From assembly GCA_031288535.1 (NCBI GenBank), contig JAITRF010000114.1, positions 1-33,900 of the forward strand: a stretch of DNA of 33,900 nt, in the 5' to 3' direction. A model generated the notes under the pieces. That model saw only the letters and a program-made list of their open reading frames with translations, made no database searches and was not told where the DNA came from. A program made the translations under genes and the position numbers. Source of the DNA: Desulfovibrio sp. GTDB taxonomy: Bacteria > Desulfobacterota > Desulfovibrionia > Desulfovibrionales > Desulfovibrionaceae. Positions 1 through 8,641 of the stretch are shown piece after piece. Every line of letters begins with the position of its first letter. Within the stretch, counting starts at the first letter, position 1.

Positions 1-47
1 TGGCATCGCGCCTGCCAAACAGGCGCCAAAACCGCAGGTTTTGTGAG

Positions 48-106
48 GAGCGGGCGGGCTTTTGCCCGCCTGCGGCTCTCCAAATAAAATGGAACATTTT
101 ATTTGG
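48..106. repeat. Two adjacent hairpins upstream of sbcC
   Basis: Seen directly: a G+C-rich stem GGCGGGC/GCCCGCC (53-59 and 64-70, TTTT loop) is followed by a perfect 11-bp inverted repeat, CCAAATAAAAT at 80-90 and its complement at 96-106, with a 5-nt loop. The second hairpin overlaps the most upstream possible TTG start of sbcC (103), which argues for the ATG at 130. The first hairpin resembles the cores of the dispersed repeats listed further on, and the stretch ACATTTTATTTGG loosely resembles their ends. No T-tract follows either stem on the + strand. Confidence 0.55.
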
Positions 107-129
107 AATCCGAATTAGAGAGGGACGCG

Positions 130-3100
130 ATGCGTATTTTGGGCATCCGCTTGCGGAATCTCAATTCCCTGGTCGGGGACTGGGAGATTGATTTTACGCA
201 CCCGGCCTATGCCGAGGACGGCATTTTCGCCATCACCGGACCTACGGGCGCAGGCAAGAGCACCATACTGGACGCCGTCTGTCTGGCTATCTACGGGCGC
301 ACTCCCCGCCTGAACAGGATCAGCCAGGGCACAAACGAGATCATGTCCCGCCGCCGGTGGGACTGCATGGCCGAAGTCGACTTCGAGAGCGGCGGCAGGA
401 TGTTCCGTTGCAACTGGAGTCAGAAGCGCGCCGGCAGCAGGGCGGGGGGGGCGTTGCAGGCCCCGAGACACGAGTTCGCCGACGCCGCCTCCAAAAAAAT
501 TCTCGCCGACGGCCTGCGCGCTACGGCGGAGCGCATTGAGAAAGAATGCGGGATGAATTTCGAGCAGTTCACCCGCTCCATGCTTCTGGCCCAAGGAAAT
601 TTCGCCAGGTTTCTACAGGCCGGGCCGGACGAGCGGGCGCCGATTCTGGAGCGTATCAGCGGCACGGACATCTACAGCCGCATTTCCATGCGCGTCCATG
701 ACCGGCGTTCCCGGGAACGCGAGCGGCTTGAAGATATGGAAAAGGCCCTGGCCGGACTGTGTCCGCTGGATGCGGAGGAGGAACAGGCCCTAAGGCACGC
801 TCTGGAGCGCAACGCGGAACTGGAGCGGGAGCTGGGCGCCGAAGCGGAGGAAAAGGACCGGGCCGCGGCCTGGCTTTTGGCTTTGAACGCCCTTGAGGAG
901 GATTTGCGGGTCCTGGACGAACAGATGTTGGAATGGGAGCGGCGGATGCTGGACTTCGCCCCGGATCGCGAGAGATTGCTTTGGGCCGAACGGGCCTTCG
1001 AGGCTGAAGCCGTTTTTTCGGTTCTGCTTTCTTTGCGCGCGCAGCAGGAGGAAGGAAGGCTGCGTCTTGCCGGGGACAAGGAACTGCTGTTCGCTTTGGA
1101 AGCGGCGGCGGCGAGCGCGGAGGCGGACTTGGGCGTCGCGCTCGCGGCGCTTGAGGAAAAGCGGACGCTACGCCAGGACGCGAGGCCGTTTCTTGATCGG
1201 GCCAGAGTTCTGGATGCGTTGCTTGCGCAGTACGGCACCCGCGTTCAGACGGAGGAGCGGGCGGTGCGGGAGAACGGGAAGCTTCAGGCCGGACTTGCGC
1301 GGGACTACGAGGCCGCGCTTGCCCTGACGCGGGAGACGGGCGCGGCCCTTGAGCTTTTGCGGGAAAGCGCAGACGCCGCGGACGCGGATTTGCCGGAGAA
1401 ATTCGCCGTATTCAGCGAACGCCTGGAAGACCTGCGCTCCCGGCGCGCGGACTGGAGCGCGCGGCAGACGTCCGTTCAGGAGATGGAGCGGGAGTTGGGG
1501 CTGCTTACGACTGCGGCGTCAGATCGCGCGGCTTCCCTTGAGCTTGCGAAAAGCGCGCTGGAGGACGGCAGGACGGCCTTGGAGACGGGCCGGGCCGAAT
1601 TGGAAGCGACGCTGGAGGGGCGGGAGACGGCGCAGTGGAGGGAGGATGCGGAGCGGCGCGCCGCGCGCGGACGGATGCTCGGCAAGGCCGGCGACCTGGC
1701 GCGGGAGCTTTTGCGGGCTTGGGACCTCCTTTGTTCCCTCGTGAGGCGTGGCGGTGGGCTGGAGGGCGAACTCCGGGATTTGCAGGGGCGGATCGCGGCG
1801 CAATCGGAGCGGGTGGCCGCTTTGGAGATTGAGAGCGCCCTGCGGACTCGAATTGCCGGGCTGGAGGAAGAACGGTTGAAGCTTTCTCCCGGCGAACTCT
1901 GCCCGCTTTGCGGGGCTTCGGAGCACCCTTTCGCGGCCCTGCCGGCAGGGGAGAGCGTGCGCGAAGCGAGCAAGACGCAAGAAGCGCTCAAAGAGGCCAG
2001 GACTCTTCTCGACGCTTTGCGCGTGCGCCGGGCGGAGGCGGGAAAGGAACTGGAGCAGGCAGAGGCGTCCCGTCTTGAGCGGATTGGGGAGATCGCCGCG
2101 AAGCGCGAGCGGCTCCTTGAGCTTTGCCGGGGCCAGGACGGAGAAATTCGGGAGGACGGGGAAATTCGGGAGGGGGGAGAAATTGTCACGGAATGGGAAA
2201 TTCGCGCGGCCTTCCCGGATGCGGAGCAAGAGGACGGGGGAATGGTTGCGGGCCGGGGTGAGGTTCTTCTCTCCCGCCTGGGCCGCTTGCGCGAAGATGC
2301 GGAGCTGGCCTTGGAGTTTGCCCGGCAGCGGGTGAAGACCGCGGAGGCGCTGGAGAGGAAGGCGGGCGTTCTGAAGGACGCCCTGGGCCGGCTTAAGGAA
2401 GCCCTCGCGGGGGCGGAGCGCGAAGCCTTGGCCGCCTCTCTGCGCCGGGACGCGGCGGAAGCGTCGCTTGAACGCCTGCGCCTGGAGGAGGCGGAGAGCG
2501 GGGCGCTGGCGCGGCGCAGCCTTGAGGTTTTGCGCGGGGAACTTGATTTTTTCGGGTTCAAGGATTTTTCCGGAGAAAACGCCGATGCCGTTCTGGAAGA
2601 GTTGCGCGGGCGGCGCGATGCGCTGCTTGAGAGGCAGAGGGAAAAGGCGCGATTGGAACGGGAACTGGCCGGACTTGCGGCCCGGATGGGAGGATTGGAG
2701 GAGCGGGGGGCGCGGGCGCGTGAGGAGGGAGAAAAAAGCGCCGCGCGGCTTGCGGAGGTTTTGCGGGAAAAGGAAGGGTTTGTGAGTGAGCGGCGCGCGA
2801 TTTTTGGCGGGAGCGGGGCGGACGCGGAAGAGAAGCGCCTTGAGCGGGAAGAGCTGGAGGCGAAACGGAATTTTGAGCTTGCCGAAGGCAAATCCGGGCA
2901 GGCGCGTCGGGATTTGGAACGATTGCGCGCGGGAATCGAGGAGCAGGCCGCGGTTTTTGCCGGGCGCGCCAAGAGCGTGGAGGAGGCCGAAAAAGAATTT
3001 TTGTCGCGCATTAAAGAATATGGGTTTGCGGACGAAAAGCACTATGTCTCCTGCCGACTGCCGGATGGGCGGCGCAGGGATCTGGCCGCGCGGGCGCGTT

Positions 3101-3870
3101 CTCTGGATGAAGAGAAGGCAAAGACGGAGTCCGCGCGCGGGGAAAAGAGCGCGGACTTGGCGCGGATGCGCGGAAAAACGCTGACCGGAAAAAGCCTGGC
3201 CGAAGTCAGGGAGGAGCTTGAGCTTTTGCGGGAAAAGCAGGGGCGGTTGCAGCGCGAAAGCGGCGGCATAGCCAAGACGTTGCGTGACAATGACGATTTG
3301 TTGTCGCGCCGCCGCGGGCAGGCCGAAGCCCTGGTCCTTTGCCGGCGGGAATGCGCGCGCTGGGATGAGCTTCATGCCCTGATCGGCTCCGCCGACGGGA
3401 AAAAATACCGAAATTACGTCCAGGGTCTGACTTTCGAGATGATGATCGGCATTGCCAACCTTCAACTGCGGAAAATGAGCGACCGCTACCTTTTGAGCCG
3501 CGATCCCGGCCAGCCTCTGGGACTGGACGTGCTGGACAACTGGCAGGCCGGGGAGATACGCTCCTCCCGCAACCTTTCCGGAGGGGAAAGCTTCATCGTG
3601 AGCCTTGCCCTGGCTCTGGGTCTTGCCGAAATGTCCGGGGAGCGGGGCGGGGTGGATTCCCTGTTTCTGGACGAAGGCTTCGGCTCTCTGGATGAGGAGG
3701 CCCTGGATACGGCCCTGGACACCCTTGCCGGATTGAAGCGCGACGGCAAGTTAATCGGGGTCATCTCCCATGTTCCGGCCTTGCAGGAGCGCATCGGGGT
3801 GCGCATTGAGGTGATTCCGCTGCGTGGAGGGCAAAGCCGCATTTCCGGTCCGGGCTGCCGCGGCTGTTAG
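130..3870 (+). CDS. sbcC: Exonuclease SbcC, SMC/Rad50-like ATPase subunit
   Basis: Large ATPase subunit of the SbcCD (Mre11-Rad50-like) nuclease, which cleaves DNA hairpins and processes blocked double-strand ends. The product is 1246 aa from the ATG at 130, which has an upstream AGAGAGGGA and gives the family-typical start MRILGIRLRNLNSL; a TTG at 103 is less likely. Walker A GPTGAGKS is at residues 37-44. A very long charged Glu/Arg/Leu/Ala coiled coil is split by the zinc hook CPLC (Cys591, Cys594). The ABC signature LSGGES is near residue 1148, followed by Walker B LFLDEGFGS. Length is slightly above the family norm. An in-frame 18-bp repeat (2140-2211, residues about 671-694) lies in the second coiled-coil arm. 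The nuclease partner sbcD is not in the window; it may lie just upstream. Confidence 0.93.
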   Translation: MRILGIRLRNLNSLVGDWEIDFTHPAYAEDGIFAITGPTGAGKSTILDAVCLAIYGRTPRLNRISQGTNEIMSRRRWDCMAEVDFESGGRMFRCNWSQKRAGSRAGGALQAPRHEFADAASKKILADGLRATAERIEKECGMNFEQFTRSMLLAQGNFARFLQAGPDERAPILERISGTDIYSRISMRVHDRRSRERERLEDMEKALAGLCPLDAEEEQALRHALERNAELERELGAEAEEKDRAAAWLLALNALEEDLRVLDEQMLEWERRMLDFAPDRERLLWAERAFEAEAVFSVLLSLRAQQEEGRLRLAGDKELLFALEAAAASAEADLGVALAALEEKRTLRQDARPFLDRARVLDALLAQYGTRVQTEERAVRENGKLQAGLARDYEAALALTRETGAALELLRESADAADADLPEKFAVFSERLEDLRSRRADWSARQTSVQEMERELGLLTTAASDRAASLELAKSALEDGRTALETGRAELEATLEGRETAQWREDAERRAARGRMLGKAGDLARELLRAWDLLCSLVRRGGGLEGELRDLQGRIAAQSERVAALEIESALRTRIAGLEEERLKLSPGELCPLCGASEHPFAALPAGESVREASKTQEALKEARTLLDALRVRRAEAGKELEQAEASRLERIGEIAAKRERLLELCRGQDGEIREDGEIREGGEIVTEWEIRAAFPDAEQEDGGMVAGRGEVLLSRLGRLREDAELALEFARQRVKTAEALERKAGVLKDALGRLKEALAGAEREALAASLRRDAAEASLERLRLEEAESGALARRSLEVLRGELDFFGFKDFSGENADAVLEELRGRRDALLERQREKARLERELAGLAARMGGLEERGARAREEGEKSAARLAEVLREKEGFVSERRAIFGGSGADAEEKRLEREELEAKRNFELAEGKSGQARRDLERLRAGIEEQAAVFAGRAKSVEEAEKEFLSRIKEYGFADEKHYVSCRLPDGRRRDLAARARSLDEEKAKTESARGEKSADLARMRGKTLTGKSLAEVREELELLREKQGRLQRESGGIAKTLRDNDDLLSRRRGQAEALVLCRRECARWDELHALIGSADGKKYRNYVQGLTFEMMIGIANLQLRKMSDRYLLSRDPGQPLGLDVLDNWQAGEIRSSRNLSGGESFIVSLALALGLAEMSGERGGVDSLFLDEGFGSLDEEALDTALDTLAGLKRDGKLIGVISHVPALQERIGVRIEVIPLRGGQSRISGPGCRGC
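2140..2211 (+). repeat. 18-bp period in-frame repeat inside sbcC
   Basis: Four successive 18-bp units begin at 2140, 2158, 2176 and 2194. The first two are nearly identical (GGRGAAATTCGGGAGGRS); the third and fourth keep the GGGAAATT-like core. Translated, this gives GEIRED, GEIREG, GEIVTE, WEIRAA. The period is a whole number of codons, so the frame is kept. Confidence 0.75.
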
Positions 3871-3873
3871 GAC

Positions 3874-3992
3874 GTTTTACGCTTGAGATTATAGTTTGGC
3901 GGCAAAGCTCGTCCGCCTCGCGACAATCTCGCGGCGGGGATTTGCAGGCAACTCCTTGCAGAGCGATTACATTTTCAATGTTAAACCGCTCT
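3874..3992. repeat. Dispersed intergenic repeat, copy A
   Basis: Non-coding element between sbcC and clpP. It begins with CGTTTTACGCTTGAGATT and ends near CAATGTTAAACCGCTCT, whose reverse complement (AGAGCGGTTTAACATTG) resembles the beginning, so the ends are imperfect terminal inverted repeats. An outer stem GAGATT (3885-3890)/AATCTC (3925-3930) encloses GGCGG/CCGCC. The right half (GCGGGGATTTGCAGGCAA and the following CTCCTTGCAGAGCG) matches the reverse complement of the copy at 15912-16030. Confidence 0.65.
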
Positions 3993-4063
3993 GATGCCGG
4001 ATTGTCTTCAACAGGGATCGGCCCTGCCGCAACACTTATTTGCGGCCGGACGAGGCGGCGGCC

Positions 4064-4092
4064 TTGCCCTTTGCCCCGGCAAGGCTTATTAT
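4064..4092 (+). promoter_or_regulatory. Candidate sigma70-type promoter of clpP
   Basis: TTGCCC (4064-4069), a 17-nt spacer, then TATTAT (4087-4092), about 41 nt upstream of the clpP start. The hexamers are partial matches; a heat-shock promoter is expected for this operon in many bacteria, but I see no convincing sigma32 consensus. Confidence 0.4.
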
Positions 4093-4133
4093 GGACGTGA
4101 AAACGTACGGATTTTCAACCGAGGAGTTGTTTC

Positions 4134-4739
4134 GTGCCCATCCCGATTGTAATAGAAAGCACCGGCCGCACGGAGCGGGCCTACGACATATATTCCCGTC
4201 TGCTGAAGGATCGCATCGTGTTGCTCGGAGAGGCGGTGGACGAGCATGTGGCCTCCCTGGTCTGCGCCCAGCTTCTTTTTCTGGAATCCGAAGACCCGGA
4301 GAAGGAGATCTATCTTTACATCAATTCCCCGGGCGGGTCTGTAACCGCCGGTTTGGCCATCTACGACACCATGCGCTACATCACCTGCCCTGTCGCCACC
4401 CTGTGCATGGGGCAGGCGGCAAGCATGGGGGCGCTGCTGCTTTGCGCCGGAAGCAAGGGGCTGCGCTACGCCCTGCCGCACAGCCGCATAATGATTCATC
4501 AGCCTTCGGGGGGGTTCAGGGGTCAGGCGACCGATATAGACATACATGCCCGGGAGGTGCTGCGTCTCAGGCAAATGATCAATGAAATCATGGCGGAACA
4601 CTGCGGGCAGGATGTGGGGCGCATAGCGAACCTCACGGAACGCGACAATTTTATGAGCGCGCGGGAAGCCGTGGAACTCGGACTTGTCGACCGCGTTCTC
4701 GTTTCCCGCGAGGACCTGAATGCCGGGGCGTCGGAATAA
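4134..4739 (+). CDS. clpP: ATP-dependent Clp protease proteolytic subunit
   Basis: Serine protease that forms the tetradecameric chamber of ClpXP and degrades substrates unfolded by ClpX in the cytoplasm. The product is 201 aa from a GTG start at 4134, with GAGGAG 7 nt upstream. The catalytic triad is visible: Ser97 in GQAASMGA, His122 in IMIHQP and Asp171 in TERDNF. The oligomerisation and substrate-groove segment [13 protein letters not shown] is intact, and length is normal for the family. clpX begins 17 nt after the stop, so the pair is co-transcribed and probably also drives lon. Nothing is missing. Confidence 0.97.
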   Translation: MPIPIVIESTGRTERAYDIYSRLLKDRIVLLGEAVDEHVASLVCAQLLFLESEDPEKEIYLYINSPGGSVTAGLAIYDTMRYITCPVATLCMGQAASMGALLLCAGSKGLRYALPHSRIMIHQPSGGFRGQATDIDIHAREVLRLRQMINEIMAEHCGQDVGRIANLTERDNFMSAREAVELGLVDRVLVSREDLNAGASE

Positions 4740-4756
4740 GCTTTGCGAGGTCTGGG

Positions 4757-6061
4757 ATGGCAAAAATAACCCAAAGGAACAACAAGGGCTCGGAGTTGCG
4801 CTGCTCTTTCTGCGACAAGACGGACGAGCAGGTGCGCAGACTGATCGAGGGCCCGGATCATGTGCGCATATGCGACCAGTGCGTAGCCCTGTGCAACCAG
4901 ATAATAGCCGGACAGAACCTGGAAGAAGCCAGACAGTCCGGAGGACTGGTCCCGCCTGTGGAGCTCAAGGAGCGCCTTGACGAATACGTCATCGGCCAGC
5001 AGAGGGCGAAAAAGATTCTGGCCGTCGCCGTTCACAACCACTACAAGCGCGTGTTTTCCAGGGAAACGGCCGTGGGCGGGGTGGAGCTGGAAAAAAGCAA
5101 TATTCTGCTCATGGGTCCGTCCGGCAGCGGCAAAACTCTTCTGGCCAAGACCCTGGCCAGGATTCTCAACGTCCCTTTCGCCATTGCCGACGCCACCACC
5201 CTGACAGAAGCGGGTTACGTGGGCGAGGACGTGGAGAACATCCTGGTGCAGCTCGTCCAGAACGCGGATTACGACCTGGAGGCGGCCGCGCGGGGCATCA
5301 TCTACATTGACGAGATAGACAAGATATCCCGCAAGGGCGACAGCCCCTCGATCACCCGCGACGTTTCCGGCGAGGGCGTGCAGCAGGCCTTGCTGAAAAT
5401 CATCGAGGGCACGGAAGCCAACATCCCGCCCAAGGGCGGACGCAAACATCCGCAGCAGGAATACATCCGCATCAACACCTCGGACATTCTCTTTATCCTG
5501 GGCGGGGCTTTCGTCGGCCTGGAAAAGATTGTGGAAAAACGCGTGCGCGGGCGGTCCATGGGCTTTGGGGCGCGGATTGCCGGGGCGAACAAGGACGGCA
5601 AGGGCGGGAAGACTTCCGATCTGGAGTTTCTGGACCAGGTGCACCCGAACGATCTGGTCAAATTCGGGCTTATTCCGGAATTTGTCGGACGCATTCCCGT
5701 AATCACCCATCTCGACGAGCTTGACGAGGAGGACCTGGTGCGGGTGCTTACCGAGCCGAAAAACGCGCTGACCCGCCAGTATCAGGTCCTTTTCGAGCTG
5801 GACAGGATAACTCTGCGTTTTACCCAGGACGCCTTGCGGGCGACGGCGCGAAAGGCCATAGATCAGAAAACGGGCGCGCGCGGTTTGCGCAACGTCCTGG
5901 AAAACGCCATGCTGGAAATCATGTACAGGCTGCCTTCGGAAAAGGGTTTGCAGGAATGTGTGATCAACTCTGCGGTTATTGAAAGAAACAAACCGCCGCT
6001 GCTCATCTATGAGGCGGATGCGGAAAAACGCAAGGGCGCCGGCAAGGCCGCCGGGGCCTGA
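4757..6061 (+). CDS. clpX: ATP-dependent Clp protease ATP-binding subunit ClpX
   Basis: Hexameric AAA+ unfoldase that recognises tagged or damaged proteins and threads them into ClpP. The product is 434 aa; the ATG at 4757 has GAGG 6 nt upstream. The N-terminal C4 zinc domain has Cys16/Cys19 and Cys39/Cys42. Walker A GPSGSGKT is at about 120-127, Walker B is IIYIDEID, and sensor regions follow. The ClpP-docking loop, IGF in E. coli, reads MGF here (in [10 protein letters not shown]), a mild change that should keep the hydrophobic contact. Located between clpP and lon. Confidence 0.97.
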   Translation: MAKITQRNNKGSELRCSFCDKTDEQVRRLIEGPDHVRICDQCVALCNQIIAGQNLEEARQSGGLVPPVELKERLDEYVIGQQRAKKILAVAVHNHYKRVFSRETAVGGVELEKSNILLMGPSGSGKTLLAKTLARILNVPFAIADATTLTEAGYVGEDVENILVQLVQNADYDLEAAARGIIYIDEIDKISRKGDSPSITRDVSGEGVQQALLKIIEGTEANIPPKGGRKHPQQEYIRINTSDILFILGGAFVGLEKIVEKRVRGRSMGFGARIAGANKDGKGGKTSDLEFLDQVHPNDLVKFGLIPEFVGRIPVITHLDELDEEDLVRVLTEPKNALTRQYQVLFELDRITLRFTQDALRATARKAIDQKTGARGLRNVLENAMLEIMYRLPSEKGLQECVINSAVIERNKPPLLIYEADAEKRKGAGKAAGA

Positions 6062-6096
6062 GGTTACGCCGCCTCTTGCCGTCGCCGGAGAAAGAT

Positions 6097-8625
6097 ATGG
6101 CTATTTCGCTCAAGATTCAGACGACTATGGAAATTCCCCTCATGCCGTTGCGCGAGGTGGTGATGTTTCCCAGGGCCGTCGCCCCTCTTTTCGTCGGGCG
6201 GGAAGGTTCCATAAAGGCCATAAAATGCGCCATAGAGCAGTACAACAGGCAGATTTTTCTGGTGGCCCAGCGGGATTCTTCCGTCTCAAGGCCGGAAGAG
6301 AAGGATTTGTTCGGGATTGGCACGGTCTGCCGCATTCTTCAGCTTCTGAACCTTCCGGACGGCACGATCAAGGTGCTGGTCGAGGGCTTGCACCGGGCGC
6401 GCTGGCAGTCCTCGGGCAATTTTTTCTCGTCCGCCGTCGGCGCCATCGGGGACCCGACCCGGCCAGGGACGGTGGTGGACCTGAAAAACGGCGATTTTTC
6501 CCTGCATGAGGGGGCGGAGTCCTTTCAGCTTGTCCGTATGCTGCCCTTCGACGAGGAAGAAGCCGCGGCGCACGAAGCCGGCGCCACCCAGGAAGCCGTG
6601 CATGAGGTTCTGGAGGAATACGGCAAGTTCAACAAGAAAATCACCAACGAAGTCCTGTATGCCGTCACATCCAATAAAAATCCCGGCGCGCTCGCCGATG
6701 CCGTGGCCCCGCTCCTCAAGGCCGATTACTTGAAAAAACAGGAGATTCTTGAAGAGCCGAACCAGGTCAGGCGCCTGGATATGGTTTTTGAGTTCTTGCA
6801 GCGCGAGGTGTCTTACGCCGGCATGGACCACCGCATAAAGAACCGCGTCAAGCGCCAGATGGAGCGCAACAACCGTGAATACTACCTGAACGAGCAGATC
6901 AAGGCCATCAACAAGGAGATGGGGCGCGACGAGGACCCGGAGGCCGAACTGAAGGATCTGGAAGCCCGCGTGGCGGAAAAGAACATGCCGGACGAATGCC
7001 GGGAAAAAGTGCGGCGCGAGATAAAAAAGCTGCGCCACATCCCGACCACGGCGGCGGAGTATACGGTCAGCCGCAATTATGTGGACTGGATACTGGATTT
7101 GCCTTGGAACATCCTGAAAGAAACGATGATCGACCTGGACAGGGCCAGGACCACTCTGGACGCCGACCATTTCGGGCTGGACAAGGCCAAGGAGCGCATT
7201 CTGGAATACCTGGCCGTGCAGAAGCTGGTGAACAAGCTCAAAGGTCCCATCCTCTGCCTCGTCGGGCCGCCCGGAGTGGGCAAGACCTCTTTGGCCAAGT
7301 CCGTGGCCACCGCCACCGGGCGCGAATTTGTGCGTCTTTCCCTTGGCGGCGTCCGCGACGAGGCGGAGATACGGGGGCATCGCAGAACCTATGTGGGCGC
7401 TTTGCCGGGAAAAATTATCCAGTCCCTGAAACGGGTGCGCTTCAACAATCCCCTGTTCTGCCTTGACGAGATCGACAAATTGAGCACGGATTTCCGCGGA
7501 GATCCGGCCTCGGCCCTGCTTGAGGTTCTGGACCCGGAACAAAATCACGCCTTTGCCGACCACTATCTGGACATGGATTACGATCTTTCGCAGATTTTTT
7601 TCATCACCACGGCCAATTCCCTGCACTCCATCCCTCTGCCCCTGCAGGACCGCATGGAGATCATAAAACTGCCGGGCTATCTGGAAACGGAAAAACACAG
7701 CATAGGCAAATTTTTTCTGCTGCCCAAACAGGTCGAGGCGCACGGGCTGGAAACCGGAAACCTGCGCCTTTCCGACAACAGCCTCCTGGAAATTATCCGC
7801 AGCTATACCAAGGAAGCCGGGGTGCGCGGCCTGGAGCGCGAGATTGCCGCCATTTGCCGCAAATCCGCCATGCAGATTGTGGAGTCCGGGGACTTGGGCA
7901 AGCAGGTCACGGTCACCTGCCAGAATATCTCCCAATTTCTGGGCGTGAAGAAGTTCCGCTACGGGGAACGGGAGGACAAGGTGCGCGTCGGGGTATGCAC
8001 CGGCCTTGCCTATACGGAACTGGGCGGGGAGCTGCTTATGGTGGAAACGGCCATTATGCCGGGCAGCGGCAAGGTGAGCACCACCGGGAAGCTCGGGGAA
8101 GTGATGCAGGAATCCGCCTCCGCGGCCCTGTCCTATGTGCGTTCCAGGGCGGATTCCTTCGGGCTTCGACCGGATTTCCACAAGGACATAGACATCCACA
8201 TTCACGTGCCGGAAGGGGCCACACCCAAGGACGGGCCTTCGGCCGGCATCACCCTGACCGCCTCTCTTGTCTCCGCGCTGCTTGGCCTGCCTTTGCGCAA
8301 CGATCTGGCCATGACCGGTGAGATCACCCTGCGGGGGCGCGTTCTGCCCATAGGCGGTCTGCGGGAGAAACTCCTGGCCGCGCACCGGGGACTCATCTCC
8401 ACCGTGATCGTGCCCAAAGACAATGAAAAAGATATCAAGGACGTGCCGGACGAGATACTCAAAGGACTGAATCTGGTCTTTGTGAGTCATGTGGACGAGG
8501 TCCTGCCCCTTGCGCTCGTGGCCGGGGCGGGTGATATATACCCGGAAGGACGCCGTTCCAATCCCCTCTATCTCTCTTTGCGCCACGGGCCGGATTTGGG
8601 CGAGGGCCGGGTCGCGGCCCATTAG
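6097..8625 (+). CDS. lon: ATP-dependent protease Lon
   Basis: Single-chain AAA+ serine protease that degrades misfolded and regulatory proteins in the cytoplasm. The product is 842 aa from the ATG at 6097 (GGAG 6 nt upstream); a TTG at 6076 in frame would add seven residues but lacks a ribosome site. Domain order: N-terminal substrate domain ([14 protein letters not shown] start), coiled-coil region, Walker [10 protein letters not shown] at about 390, Walker [10 protein letters not shown], then the protease domain with Ser715 in PKDGPSAG and Lys758 in GLREKLLAA. The 43-residue Ser-Lys spacing equals that of E. coli Lon. Third gene of the clpP-clpX-lon run. Confidence 0.96.
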   Translation: MAISLKIQTTMEIPLMPLREVVMFPRAVAPLFVGREGSIKAIKCAIEQYNRQIFLVAQRDSSVSRPEEKDLFGIGTVCRILQLLNLPDGTIKVLVEGLHRARWQSSGNFFSSAVGAIGDPTRPGTVVDLKNGDFSLHEGAESFQLVRMLPFDEEEAAAHEAGATQEAVHEVLEEYGKFNKKITNEVLYAVTSNKNPGALADAVAPLLKADYLKKQEILEEPNQVRRLDMVFEFLQREVSYAGMDHRIKNRVKRQMERNNREYYLNEQIKAINKEMGRDEDPEAELKDLEARVAEKNMPDECREKVRREIKKLRHIPTTAAEYTVSRNYVDWILDLPWNILKETMIDLDRARTTLDADHFGLDKAKERILEYLAVQKLVNKLKGPILCLVGPPGVGKTSLAKSVATATGREFVRLSLGGVRDEAEIRGHRRTYVGALPGKIIQSLKRVRFNNPLFCLDEIDKLSTDFRGDPASALLEVLDPEQNHAFADHYLDMDYDLSQIFFITTANSLHSIPLPLQDRMEIIKLPGYLETEKHSIGKFFLLPKQVEAHGLETGNLRLSDNSLLEIIRSYTKEAGVRGLEREIAAICRKSAMQIVESGDLGKQVTVTCQNISQFLGVKKFRYGEREDKVRVGVCTGLAYTELGGELLMVETAIMPGSGKVSTTGKLGEVMQESASAALSYVRSRADSFGLRPDFHKDIDIHIHVPEGATPKDGPSAGITLTASLVSALLGLPLRNDLAMTGEITLRGRVLPIGGLREKLLAAHRGLISTVIVPKDNEKDIKDVPDEILKGLNLVFVSHVDEVLPLALVAGAGDIYPEGRRSNPLYLSLRHGPDLGEGRVAAH

Positions 8626-8641
8626 GCGCAGGCCGGCTTGG

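Noticed and set aside
1519..3465. Long - strand open frame of about 648 codons inside sbcC
   Set aside because: It is the reverse shadow of a G+C-rich coiled-coil gene; the translation is Arg/Pro/Leu-rich with no domain, and the + strand gene is complete.
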